Shown here one piece after another: positions 1 through 9,847 of a stretch of 64,000 nt of DNA. How positions within the stretch are numbered: position 1 is the first letter of the stretch; the number at the start of each line of letters is the position of its first letter. This stretch comes from Aedes albopictus (lineage: Eukaryota; Arthropoda; Insecta; Diptera; Culicidae). The notes beneath the pieces are model-generated. The model was given only the letters and a program-made list of their open reading frames with translations. It was not told the origin of the DNA and searched no databases. The DNA lies in assembly GCF_035046485.1 (NCBI RefSeq), contig NC_085138.1, forward strand, positions 67,882,580 through 67,946,579, read 5' to 3'. A program made the translations under genes and the position numbers.

Positions 1-1
1 C

Positions 2-619
2 AATGCCACCAAAAACGACCACCTCCGATACACGCTCCAGCAAATCGAATGCACCATTGAACCCAACAACAACCGCGGGCCGGTTCCACATTCGATCCAA
101 AACCAACTGATTGACTACTCCAGACCACACGACATCCTTGGTTACGACGATTCCGGCGCAGACTACGAAGATCCACACCGTATACCACCGGCACCGTACG
201 GCGATCACCAGTTGATTCATCGAGTTGGCAGCAGCAGCGGCAGCAGTAGCTATCAATTCCCGGCAACTAGCAACGGATACGCGGCTGCAAAACGTCAGGA
301 TCATCACTACGATCGAAGCATTGGACCACCACCTGCGGTGAGCCAACAGCCATCGAAAACCATCAACGGCAAACCATTGGTAACGTTAATGAATCTACGT
401 AAAGAGGACTTCCCGCCCTGCACCAAGGAGTTGGACGAACCCACCGAACTGCCACTGTCGAGGGAATCCATCGGGATGGATCCGGTCTACCGGTCATCGC
501 TGGCCAGTGCATCGTCCGATTCCGGTGGGTCGCGGCAGTGGGCTGGCACCAGTTTGACTGCGGTGGTGATGATGGTGTGCCTGCTAGCGGCGGCGTCGGT
601 AGTCGCCGTAGTGTGTTAG
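2..619 (+). CDS. C-terminal exon of a probable GPI-anchored extracellular protein (partial)
   Basis: One frame is open from the first bases of the window to a TAG stop at 617-619, giving about 205 residues with no start inside, so this is the last coding exon of a + strand gene whose 5' part lies to the left. The segment begins with an N-glycosylation-type NATK and a cysteine (QQIECTIEP), then a low-complexity stretch rich in Ser, Pro, Gly and His. It ends with about 20 hydrophobic residues (LTAVVMMVCLLAAASVVAVV) followed by a single Cys and the stop, with no cytoplasmic tail. A small-residue, Ser/Gly-rich stretch before the hydrophobic end is the usual layout of a GPI-attachment signal; a type I membrane segment without a tail is the alternative. 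Codon use is G/C-rich at third positions, unlike the AT-rich flanks. I do not recognise the family. Confidence 0.7.
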   Translation, partial: NATKNDHLRYTLQQIECTIEPNNNRGPVPHSIQNQLIDYSRPHDILGYDDSGADYEDPHRIPPAPYGDHQLIHRVGSSSGSSSYQFPATSNGYAAAKRQDHHYDRSIGPPPAVSQQPSKTINGKPLVTLMNLRKEDFPPCTKELDEPTELPLSRESIGMDPVYRSSLASASSDSGGSRQWAGTSLTAVVMMVCLLAAASVVAVVC

Positions 620-1020
620 CTTCCAGCTTCAAGCTCCCGAGTGGGTGATCAAAACTGATGTGAGACAAAGTGAAGTAGTTAATGAATTTTATAAACCATA
701 TAAGCATGATTCAAAAGGGGGGGCATCCCATTAGCGGCGCAAGGATGCCGGATGCCGGATACCGCCGTCGTAGAGCTAAGACAAATCTAAGAAATTCTTT
801 ATGTGTGTACCTACTACTAATGGGCGAGGTAAGGCTGACTTGAGTGTTCAATGGTTTCCGTGCATGAGAGTTTTGGTGGACGCGCTGGGAGGAACATTCT
901 GAGTTTTGAGTTGTTCTATGCGTAAATTAGGTCGAATAGGGGATTGGAGCTTTAGGAAAATTGTTATAAGTTGTACAGTTTTCAGTTACAAAGAAAGTTT
1001 GCAACGTTCACAGGGGTAAA
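620..1020. other. 3' flank of the left-edge gene, no feature seen
   Basis: Presumed 3' untranslated and downstream sequence of the gene ending at 619. I see no clear canonical AATAAA close to the stop, no open frame of interest, and no repeat until the degenerate short repeats that begin near 1,020. Confidence 0.4.
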
Positions 1021-1600
1021 CTTGGAATCTCTCTCGCACTCCTTTTCGAATCTTACACGGATTCCAAGTGGAGTTTTCCAGCGATTCCACAAGGAATTTT
1101 TAAGAAGTTTCACTTGGAATCTCCTAGCGAATTCTTATTGAAGTTCTCAGGGATCTCACTTGGAATTATCTTGGAGTTCTAGTTGTAATCTCCCATGGAT
1201 TTCACTTTGAATGTCCTAAAAATTACACTTGGAACCTCTCAGAGATTACACTTCAAACCTCCCAGAGATTATTCTGAGAATCTCCAAGAGATTCCTCTGG
1301 AAATCTCCCAGAGATTCCTCTGGGAATCTCCCAGAGATTCCACTGGGAATCTCCCAGAGATTCAATTGGGAATCTCCCACAGATTCCACTGGGAATCTCC
1401 TGGAGATTCCACTGGCAATCTCCCTGAGATTCTACAAGGAATTCAGCAAAGAATACACGGAATTTCCCAGAGGTTCCACTGGGAATCTTCCAGAGTTTCT
1501 CAGAGATTTCATTTGGAGTATTACAGTGATTTTACTTGGAAGCTCCAAGCGGTTCCACTTGAAATGACTAAGGGATTCCAATGGGTTGCAAGGTATGTCT
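1020..1600. repeat. Degenerate 23-bp tandem repeat (GGAATCTCCCA / GAGATTCCACTG)
   Basis: Between about 1,230 and 1,450 the sequence GAGATTCCACTG followed by GGAATCTCCCA recurs at a 23-bp spacing (for example gagatt at 1,334 and 1,357), with more diverged copies on both sides. Each unit is an imperfect palindrome built from a 12-mer and an 11-mer related to each other. Because 23 is not a multiple of 3, two overlapping + frames stay open, giving a peptide with a 23-residue period; these are repeat artefacts, not genes. The unit resembles the 24-bp array at 3.2-4.4 kb. Confidence 0.8.
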
Positions 1601-1649
1601 CAGATGAGAAATACAGTTCCCACTGTGAACTTTGCACGCACAAAATTAG

Positions 1650-3180
1650 CTAAATATTGTCTAGGTTTAGATTTAGAAACCGCGAACAAAATTCGAATTC
1701 TTACATGAATCTCCATCGCGTTGCACGTCTACTCGAATTTATTTCCTATTTCAGAAGCGATAACAGTCAGCGATGATTACCGGTCATAACGGCTGACGAC
1801 AAAAGAATGACAGCGATGATGAAACTACGTAGCTTAGCAATGAAACAAAGTTGTACATACACTAGCACTTGATGTGGCAAATCAAATGACGATGTCTATA
1901 AAAAAGAAAACCAACGGATATTAAAACACAAAACATCCCCGCCCCTAAAACTCGTCCCAGCAAATGGCTGTAATGGTCCCCGGGAATGACAGCTGTAAAT
2001 CATGGTCACCCTTCGCAGTTCCCACGAATCCCCATTTCCCACCACGCACCCTTTCCTATCGTAAATGAAATAACACTCCCGAAAGCCTATGGTATCCGCA
2101 GAAAAGTTTGCTCTTTCCCTGTCATTTGAGTCGGAGCAAACTTTGTGGATCGTGCCCGGTAATCGCGACCTCGCAAAACGAATGGGTTCGTAAATTTGGC
2201 TACCATACTGCCGGCCTACGGACGATTGAACTTGGGAAAAGTCCTCGCAGTTTAAATCGCACAGCAGCTCAGTTAGTCAGTCAACCAGTCTGTCAGCCAG
2301 TCGATGGCTTTGAAAGTTTGCACCCCAGGCAGGACCTCCGACAGTGGCGTTACGGTTAATATTCGGTAAGCCTAAATTAGACCCGAATGGGAAGATATAG
2401 AAGTTCGCTAAAAAAACTGACTTTTGTAAAACATTTCTATTTTCAATTCTTCAATTTATTTTTACTAAATTTTTATACGTAAACTATTATTTCGCCAAAA
2501 AATACTTGGTCGGATGGGATTCGAACTCTTAACCTTAGCATGACCGCCATGCCCAAACGCTCTCGGTTATTTATCCATGTGATAAGTGTCGTCATTAAAA
2601 GTGACAATTCGTAAAAATACAATTTACCCGAACACCAATTGACATTTCAGTTTTGTCTTCCCTCCCACATCGGGAAAACAAGTGCCTGAGGCCACAAAAT
2701 ACTTCTCCTCAATAGCACCAGCAGCAACAAGGAAAGAAATTAAAATACGAAAAAACCGCAAAAACTCCGCTGCCGAGTCCAATAAAGTGTGACACTTTAC
2801 TGCACTTTTTGCCGGTTGTTGCAGAGCGTGGGAATTCTTCGGAATCGTAACGACTGCGTTCCAAGATCCAAGTTGTTTTACTGCCTGCCGAATGGTTTGC
2901 CGAGATGGGGCTTACGAGTGACTACGGGAGGTGGCAATGCTTGCCGACAACTCTGGGGGATGGTTTCAAGGAAATCCGCTGGGTGAAATAAAAATTAAAA
3001 AATGTGATGTTGTTGGTGGTAGATAAAAGGTACTTTTGGCTAATAAATATTTTATTGGTTAAAAATATATACAGCAATGAAACTAGAAACGGTTCTTGAC
3101 AGACGTCTAAGAAAAAATTCAGAAAATAGTTCCTCATGTATTCCGGAAAGGAATACTCCAATGATTCTTCTAAGAAATCG
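1650..3180. other. Unassigned non-coding stretch
   Basis: AT-rich sequence without a convincing gene. Short open frames at 2,108-2,359 and 2,789-2,986 have no recognisable motif. It holds the tRNA-like sequence near 2,507-2,576 described separately. Confidence 0.4.
2507..2576 (-). repeat. tRNA-like sequence (probable SINE head)
   Basis: On the minus strand there is a B-box-like GAGTTCGAATCCC and an A-box-like AACCGAGAGCG at roughly tRNA spacing, and the ends can pair (tggat with atccg). The cloverleaf is imperfect and there is no tidy 7-base anticodon loop, so a tRNA-derived SINE or a tRNA pseudogene is more likely than a functional tRNA gene. Confidence 0.45.
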
Positions 3181-3183
3181 ATC

Positions 3184-4440
3184 GATTCCTGTGAGGAATC
3201 CCTCAAGGATTCCTGTGAGGAATCCCTCAAGGATTCCTGTGAGGAATCCCTCAAGGATTCCTGTGAGGAATCCCTCAAGGATTCCTGTGAGGAATCCCTC
3301 AAGGATTCCTGTGAGGAATCCCATTAGGATTCCTGCGAGGAATCCCACAAGGATTCCTGCGAGGAATCCCACAAAGATTCCTGCGAGGAATCCCACAAGG
3401 ATTCCTGTGAGGAATCCCCCAAGGATTCCTGTGAGGAATCCCCCAAGGATTCCTGTGAGGAATCCCCCAAGGATTCCTGTGAGGAATCCCCCAAGGATTC
3501 CTGTGAGGAATCCCCCAAGGATTCCTGTGAGGAATCCCCCAAGGATTCCTGTGAGGAATCCCCCAAGGGTTCCTGTGAGGAATTCTCCAAGGATTCCTGT
3601 GAGGAATCCCTCAAGGATTCCTGTGAGGAATCCCCAAGGATTCCTGTGAGGAATCTCTCAAGGATTCCTGTGAGGATTCTCTCAAGGATTCCTGTGAGGA
3701 ATCCCCCAAGGATTCCTGTGAGGAATCCCCCAAGGATTCCTGTGAGGAATCCCTCAAGGATTCCTGTGAGGAATCCCTCAAGGATTCCTGTGAGGAATCC
3801 CTCAAGGATTCCTGTGAGGAATCCCTCAAGAATTCCTGTGAAGAATCCTTCAAGGATTACTGTGAGGAATCCCTCAAGTATTCCTGTGAGGAATCCCTCA
3901 AGGATTCCTGTGAGGAATCCCTCAAGGATTCCTGTGAGGAATCCCTCAAGGATTCCTGTGAGGAATCCCTCAAGGATTCCTGTGAGGAATCCCTCAAGGA
4001 TTCCTGTGAGGAATCCCACAAGGATTCCTGCGAGGAATCCCACAAGGATTCCTGCGAGGAATCCCACAAGGATTCCTGCGAGGAATCCCACAAAGATTCC
4101 TGCGAGGAATCCCACAAGGATTCCTGCAAGGAATCCCACAAGGATTCCTGCAAGGAATCCTTCAAGGATTCCTGCGAGGAATCCTTCAAGGATTCCTGCG
4201 AGGAATCCCTCAAGGATTCCTGTGAGGAATCCCTCAAGGATTCATGCGGGGAATCCCTCAAGGATTCATGCGGGGAATCCCTCAAGGATTCCTGTGAGGA
4301 ACACCTCAAGGATTCCACGGAATCTCTCAAGGATTCCTCCACGGAATAATCTCTCAAGAATTTCTTCGAGGAATCTCTCAAGATTTCTGTGGAGAATTCT
4401 TCTAGGATTCATGCATGGAATATCTCTAGGATTACCTTAT
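3184..4440. repeat. 24-bp minisatellite, about 50 copies
   Basis: The unit is GGATTCCTGTGA followed by GGAATCCCTCAA (24 bp), itself a dimer of two related 12-mers that are imperfect inverted copies of each other. Copies are almost identical from 3,184 to about 4,300 and decay to about 4,440. Three variants, ending CCCTCAA, CCCACAA (with TGCGAGG) and CCCCCAA, are arranged in blocks: CTC, then CAC, then CCC, then CTC, then CAC, with diverged TGCAAGG and TTCAAGG units last. Four of six frames are open over long stretches and give 8-residue periodic peptides (RIPVRNPS, DSCEESLK, EGFLTGIL, RDSSQESL). One unit near 3,629 is 23 bp and shifts the frame. There is no sign of a real protein. Confidence 0.92.
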
Positions 4441-5770
4441 ATCCTCATAGTTTTCTACGGGAAATCCCTCAAGGTTTCCGGGGGAATCTTTATAGATTTC
4501 CTAATTCATCGCATCACTCTAGCGATTAGAGACAGAATTTATAATGAATTTTGGGTTACAGACAGGATTTTTACAAATATTCTAGTGAACAGTGCAAGGA
4601 ACAATGTCATGCAAAAATGTTTACGTGAACCTTTAGGGAGAGTCATAAGATGTATGGAAATAAGCCTCAATTTTCACTGATCAACGCTTCAGTTGTCCTA
4701 CTTGAATTTGTGTCAGTTTTTGAAGGATATTTCTAGAATCAATAGTTCAATGTCTTTAATTTAAAGTTTAAGTCGTTCCACTAAACCTACGAAACGGATT
4801 GCTTCAGATAGAAATCAGCAGAACTCAATTTTATCCTCCTACTTCATTGAACCACTCCCCTCCCAATGTTAAAGAGAAAAACTTTCACTGTATTATCGCC
4901 CCCTTTTCCTCACTTTTCCACTTTGGCTTCGGATTGACTTTTTCCTATTTTTGTTCATAATTGAATTACAATCAATTTCCACGATTACATGATCTCTTCA
5001 ACTCGTCCGTTCCACGTTTACTGAACTCACTGGTACTCCATTCGGTTCTTCACCGAAGGATGGCTATCAATGCAATGGTACCGCACTGCCCCAAGTGGAA
5101 AAACCTCTCATGTCCAACCGTCCGACACGAGCTAACTATCGTTCGTTCCTCAACAGATTTGCTGGTGGCACTGATTCCATCCAATTCTCAGCTTCGCGCA
5201 AAGCTGATTGTCTGTCCCCGATGGACTAATTACATCCTCCTTCGTGGTCCTCGCCCTGGCTTCACAAAACCCCATTGCAGCATTCGGTGAGAGAGCGAGT
5301 GGCGGCAGCTTTAAGGATTATTTAAGTGCGAACACATCTTCATTTACATCGCAACGACTGACTGACTACTACTGGCGCAGTGTGCTTTTATGCGCTAATT
5401 AAATATTAATTTGGTGTACGCACTTCCGCACTGAATGCCACACTTTGGGCTCATGCTTGCTTCTTCAATCAGCCTCCAACAGACGGAACGACTATAGCTC
5501 CACCGCTGCGCGCGAGGTGTGGGTAATAACGAAGCCGTAGGAAGTCCAGAGAAAAGTTCATCAAAATCCCAAGACGGCAGCGCCATCGCGCGGTGGCATG
5601 CTGGTTGTCGGTTGTCGGTGGTGCACCATTCTTCCGTTTCCTATAAGCTGATCCGGGAAGGTGTGGTGCGTGGGGAAGAGCAGGGATAAATGCGTTGGGT
5701 GTTGAATCAATGATGGAAGATTGAAACCGGATAAGTTTGAGAAAATGACGGTAAGAGTTTTTCCAGGACA
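4440..5770. other. Unassigned non-coding stretch
   Basis: No tandem repeats after the minisatellite fades. Short open frames (4,961-5,290 on +, 5,469-5,771 on -) have no motif I recognise. It may be host intergenic or intronic sequence. Confidence 0.35.
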
Positions 5771-5774
5771 TTTT

Positions 5775-6033
5775 GTGACAATTCTCTCAAGAATCCCTTT
5801 AGCAATTGCTCAGGAAGTGTAACCCCTCTTACAATTCACTCTGGTATGTTTCTAACAATTCTGGAATTCTGGAACAGGAATTTCTCAGGCCAGTTCAAAG
5901 CCTCATTAAAAATCAGAACAATTCCCTCAAGAGTTCATCGAGCAATCCCACCATCTGTTTGCACATAAATTCTTTCAGAAATTTCCCCAGAAATATCTTT
6001 GGTAATTCTTGTAGAACTTCTTCCGGAAATTCA
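5775..6033. repeat. Degenerate 12-bp repeats (CTCAAGAATTCC-like)
   Basis: Recurring motifs such as tctcaagaatcc, ccctcaagagttc, tttcagaaatttcc and cttccggaaattc at roughly 12-bp spacing. The same kind of unit builds the larger array at 33.8-39.7 kb. It continues after the TTAA element, since ggaattcccctcc follows at 6,795. Confidence 0.55.
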
Positions 6034-6241
6034 TTAACCCTTTATAAGGCAGTGGCAGCTGTTTTGCCACCTACTGTTTTTATTGTTTTCTGTTTTATAT
6101 CAAATTATTTTGAACTTCTATTTTGGTTTTCGCAAAATTTGGATTACTAACAACGCCTGGTATTTTTTTGGTACTAAACAAAGCTTAAACAACAATTTGG
6201 GACTTTACTATTACTTTAGAGCTTTTAGTAGAACTTGTTAC

Positions 6242-6289
6242 TTCAGACTCTAGTTTAATTTTATTTTTTTAATTAAACTAGAGTCTGAA
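6242..6289. repeat. 19-bp perfect inverted repeat
   Basis: The left arm ttcagactctagtttaatt (6,242-6,260) and its exact reverse complement (6,271-6,289) are separated by a 10-base T-rich loop. It lies inside the TTAA-flanked element. Confidence 0.9.
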
Positions 6290-6368
6290 ACAATTTGGGA
6301 GCCATTTGTAGTCTCATAAATGGCTTAATTTGATCGCGTAAAGAAAATTAGCTCAAACTTATTGTAAA

Positions 6369-6415
6369 ACTCTATAGATTAACGGCAACGCAGTCTTAGG
6401 GTTAATCTATAGAGT
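6369..6415. repeat. 15-bp perfect inverted repeat
   Basis: actctatagattaac (6,369-6,383) and its exact reverse complement (6,401-6,415) flank a 17-base loop, also inside the TTAA-flanked element. Confidence 0.88.
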
Positions 6416-6874
6416 CAAGATTACAGTCGATTCCCAACAGCTTATTGTAAAACTATATATTTGGTAAATATTTTAAGAAATAATCAAATATTGGGTTGAC
6501 ATGAGCTGGAATACACAGCTTATATTATGGGTTAAGCCCCAATCCATTCTGAAATCTCTTTTCCAGCTTTTTGTTGAAGTCAAAAGAAGAAAAGTACCCT
6601 AAACGGGCAGTGATAAGAATTTCGCCACCAGCGCTGGTGGCCTGAACGAGCAGTGGCAACTATATTGCCACCTAGATTTTTGAGAGTTTCTTTCAAACAA
6701 AAAATGTTTTGTACATGTTATCATGTACACAATCATTTCCATAATAGTATGCGTTGACAACTCTTCTAGTTTTCTCGGCCTTATAAAGGGTTAAGGAATT
6801 CCCCTCCCGAGGAACAATACATGTTCTATCTAAATGATTTTATTTATATTTAATGATAGCTCTGTCATAACATC

Positions 6875-7480
6875 GGGACGGGCTTGGTGGTCTAGTGGCT
6901 ACCGCTTCTGATTTATATGCAGAAGGTCCTGGGTTCAATCCCTGGCCCGTCCCTAACCTCCTACTTTGTATCTTTCTAGATACTTTCTCTATGCTCTCTA
7001 AATATACAACTCATGTATATTCACATGTTCATAGCCATCACTAGAACAGAAACGGGTTGAAAAACACAGCACAGTGCCTCAATCCTATTAGAAAACGCCT
7101 ACATGATATGCAATTAAGCGAACTGTGCTGCACATCTTCAAAATATTAAAAATACAATTCTATCACCATACCCTGGTATCCACACACCAATGTGTGAACC
7201 TTCTGCCAACTAAGTCTCACCAACACTCCGACATCCGCATGAATTTGTGCTGGCGCAGAGGTATATTCGGTCAGATGTGGATACAAACGATTACAATCAT
7301 CATTTCCTTACCCTTCCCCACATTCACCTGCAAGCTGACGTGGCAGGCGCCATTGTCGCCTAAAAATAGAAGATCACTAACGCTCACACACTGAAGGTGC
7401 CTGCTAGTCCCCGGCAGATATCTCATTGGTTCCTTGTGTGAGTGTAGCTGGTCTGGCGATTCTGGAGTAGTATCTACGGG
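6875..7480 (+). mobile_element. tRNA-derived SINE with intact A and B boxes
   Basis: At 6,875-6,953 a tRNA-like head reads gggacgggc...gcccgtccc. It has an A box TGGTCTAGTGG, a B box GGTTCAATCCC, and acceptor ends that pair. The anticodon arm cttctg...cagaag has a 9-base loop, so it is not a normal tRNA. The body downstream (through aactcatgtatattc and acgggttgaaaaacacagc) is the kind of unrelated tail expected of a SINE. The right boundary is uncertain and I place it near 7,480. RNA polymerase III would transcribe it from the internal boxes. Confidence 0.6.
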
Positions 7481-7689
7481 CGGTCAATCAAGCTCAAGCT
7501 CTGTTATAACATCGTTTACTCTCAATGGTTTTAGTTTTATTCCAACCGAGACCAGTTGTTCTTTGGTTATTATAGTTTTAATGTACTCTCTAAGTACTGA
7601 ATATTTGAACTTTGGATTGGGCTTAAGAGTCTCTCGTAGATATCTCAAGAAACACGAACCTAGTGTTGTGACGAAGAATTGTTGATTCA

Positions 7690-8345
7690 GTTTTTGTAAT
7701 GCCCCACTTGCCATATCGTTCTGCATCTGGTTCTGCACCTTGCACGCTGTCATCCAAGTCTTCTTGTACCATCTAGATCACCAGCTTTGCAGGATTGTTG
7801 TCCGGCATTCTCACAACTCTCTCTCTCTCTTCTTGGCGTAACGGCCTCACTGGGACAAAGCCTGCTTTTCAGCTTAGTGTTCTATGAGCACTTCCACAGT
7901 TATTAACTGAGAGCTTCCTCTGCCAATGACCATTTTGCATGCGTATATCGTGTGGCAGGCACGAAGATACTCTATGCCCAAGGAAGTTAAGGAAATTTCC
8001 TTTACGAAAAGATCCTGGACCGACCGGGAATCGAGCCCACCACCCTCAGCATGGTCATGCTGAATACCCGTGCGTTTACCGCCTCGGCTATATGGGCCCC
8101 ATTCTCATAACTGCATCCAGCTTTTACCACCTTCCGGATGCTAGGTTCACCGTAGAGTGCAGAGATCTCATGGTTTATCTTCGTTGCACACACTATTCTC
8201 CTGCATACCGCCAAAGATGGTCATAAGTATCCAATATTTGGATACTTCGAGTACTTGCATGTCCTCCTCGAGCATAGTCTATGTATCGTTCCCGTAAAGA
8301 ACCACCGGTTTTATGAGCGTCTGGTACATGGTTCACAGGCGCGAA
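7690..8345 (-). pseudogene. RTE-clade reverse transcriptase C-terminal fragment, split by a SINE
   Basis: The minus strand encodes pieces matching the C-terminal third of the RTE-type protein seen intact at 28,363-29,778 in this window. 8,103-8,345 reads like TLIKPVVLYGN, then IFGGMQENSV and GEPSIRKVVKAG. Past the Feilai insertion, 7,690-7,806 gives RMPDNNPAKLV. Stops and frameshifts are frequent. The fragment lacks the polymerase active site and is dead. Confidence 0.75.
7817..8099 (-). mobile_element. Feilai-type tRNA-derived SINE
   Basis: On the minus strand the element starts ggggcccatatagccgaggc, with A box TAGCCGAGGCG and a B-box-like GGCTCGATTCCC. It continues through a conserved body (cataggagaagc-type region, gaagtgctcatagaacacta, aaaagcaggctttgtccc) and ends in a short (GA)n tail at 7,817-7,832. 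The imperfect 11-bp duplications cattctcacaa (7,806-7,816) and cattctcataa (8,100-8,110) flank it. I recognise this as the abundant Feilai SINE of Aedes aegypti; it depends on a LINE for mobility. Confidence 0.88.
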
Positions 8346-8605
8346 TCAACGATAGTCGGGGCCCGGGGTCCGAGCGAATGTGAGAGTACCTTGGAGCTAC
8401 GAAAGCGATGAGAAAATAATTTTCTTTATTTTCAAACAGTATTTTAGCAATCTGAAACAAAAAGTTAACGTGTAATAACCCAATTGTGAGGGGTCCTAAA
8501 TTGCGGTATTGAGGACTTATTAAATTAAATTTCAAATAAATAAAACAGGATTTCTGGATCGATCCAGCTGGCTACGAGCTAAAATGGCCAAACGGGAAAA
8601 CCCTT

Positions 8606-9282
8606 TTAACCTTTACATACCCGACCCCCGTCAACTCATTTTCAAAATGTTGGCATTTCGTCAATTTTCATCCGATTTTTTGAAGCCGCCCTCAATCGAT
8701 CATAAATTGGTGCTAGTTTATTACACTCAAGTGATCATGTAGTATGCGGAACCATTCCGAAATTATTCCGCATTGCACTGGGGTCACGGGTGGGGGAAGT
8801 GCCTGTTTTGCCAAATGGCTAAAAGTGATTATTTCGTTGCAAACCAAAAATGTCCCCGATGACACCCCCGTGGAACCTGTGCTATATGTTCCAGGGTGGC
8901 CATATTAGTTGAGACATACTTCAGTCTATCGTTTCTGATTCAGTTATTCGACGATTGATATGTCGCATGACATGTTTAGGTTGAAAACCAGAAGTGTCCC
9001 CAATGAGGCCCCGCGGAACCTATCACGGGGAACCGGATGGGCCAACAAATTCAAATCTGGTTATCGCAGCTGTTTTTCACTGTTCGCAACAAAAATCTTG
9101 CTGAATAACACACGAAATAATCACTTTTAGCCATTTTAGAAACCAACTGACCCCAGCACAATCCGGAATATCTCCGGAATGGTTCCAGATACTGCATGGT
9201 CACTTGAGTATAATAAATTAGCACCAATTTATGGTCGATTGAGGGTGACTTCAAAAAACATGGTCGGGTACGTGAAGGTTAA
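8606..9282. mobile_element. TTAA-flanked foldback element, 669 bp
   Basis: TTAA lies at 8,606-8,609 and 9,279-9,282. Ends are CCTTTACATACCCGACC on the left and the inverted CCTTCACGTACCCGACC on the right. Inverted similarity continues for roughly 170-230 bp into each side (for example caatcgatcataaattggtg on the left and its diverged complement at 9,219-9,240). No transposase frame is present. The architecture is that of a piggyBac-type non-autonomous element. Confidence 0.72.
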
Positions 9283-9847
9283 CACAACATAACAGCACAA
9301 ACAGGACGCAACTCAGAGATAACGGTGAGAGATCTCACACGAACCCTACGATCTTGCTGGAGAGAAGTTTTCGTCATCGGCTAACTCTCTCTCTTCTCAC
9401 CTCCAGACCTCTTCAGGTATCAGGTTTCAGTAGGTCGGCTCCAGAGACACGTTCTCCTCTATTTCAGAAATTTGTGCCATTGCCATGAACACGAGCCTAT
9501 TCATCATTTACCTGACGGAGAAAGGAAGGAAAAAGGATAGAACAGGGGAAAGGACAGGTAAGGGAATAGGATCGTCATAAACGCAATAGCGTACCACTAT
9601 GGGTTCACATAGCGTCCTGAAACGGACACTGTAATAACGCATAAGCGTACCCCAATGGGTTCAAAACAGCGCCCTGAGAAGGGCACTGAGATAACGCATA
9701 AAGCGTAAAGAGCGCCTATAGCTCTTTACCACAACGGGTCAAGAACAACAGAACGTCCTGAAGATTCAGGTTTCTGAAGTCAATTTCACTTAATAAGTGT
9801 TTTCCGAGTACTCGGAAACGCAGTTGCGCAAACACTGGACAGTTACA

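Larger units (their letters stand above)
6034..6794. mobile_element. TTAA-flanked non-autonomous DNA element, 753 bp
   Basis: TTAA occurs at 6,034-6,037 and 6,791-6,794. Directly inside are inverted ends CCCTTTATAAGGC (6,038-6,050) and its reverse complement (6,778-6,790). TTAA targets and CCC-starting ends are the hallmark of piggyBac-type elements; no transposase is present. The interior has small hairpins and repeated GTGGCA...TGCCAC motifs (6,049-6,072; 6,625-6,676). It is inserted in degenerate 12-bp repeat sequence. Confidence 0.75.

Noticed and set aside
3184..4440. CRISPR array
   Set aside because: Units are directly adjacent with no spacers, and the genome is that of an insect.
3077..4680. 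Several long open frames (up to 344 codons) on both strands
   Set aside because: They are by-products of the 24-bp unit, whose length is a multiple of 3; the peptides are pure 8-residue repeats and no frame has gene-like features.
6875..6953. Functional tRNA gene
   Set aside because: A and B boxes and the acceptor pairing are good, but the anticodon loop has nine bases and a SINE-like body follows.
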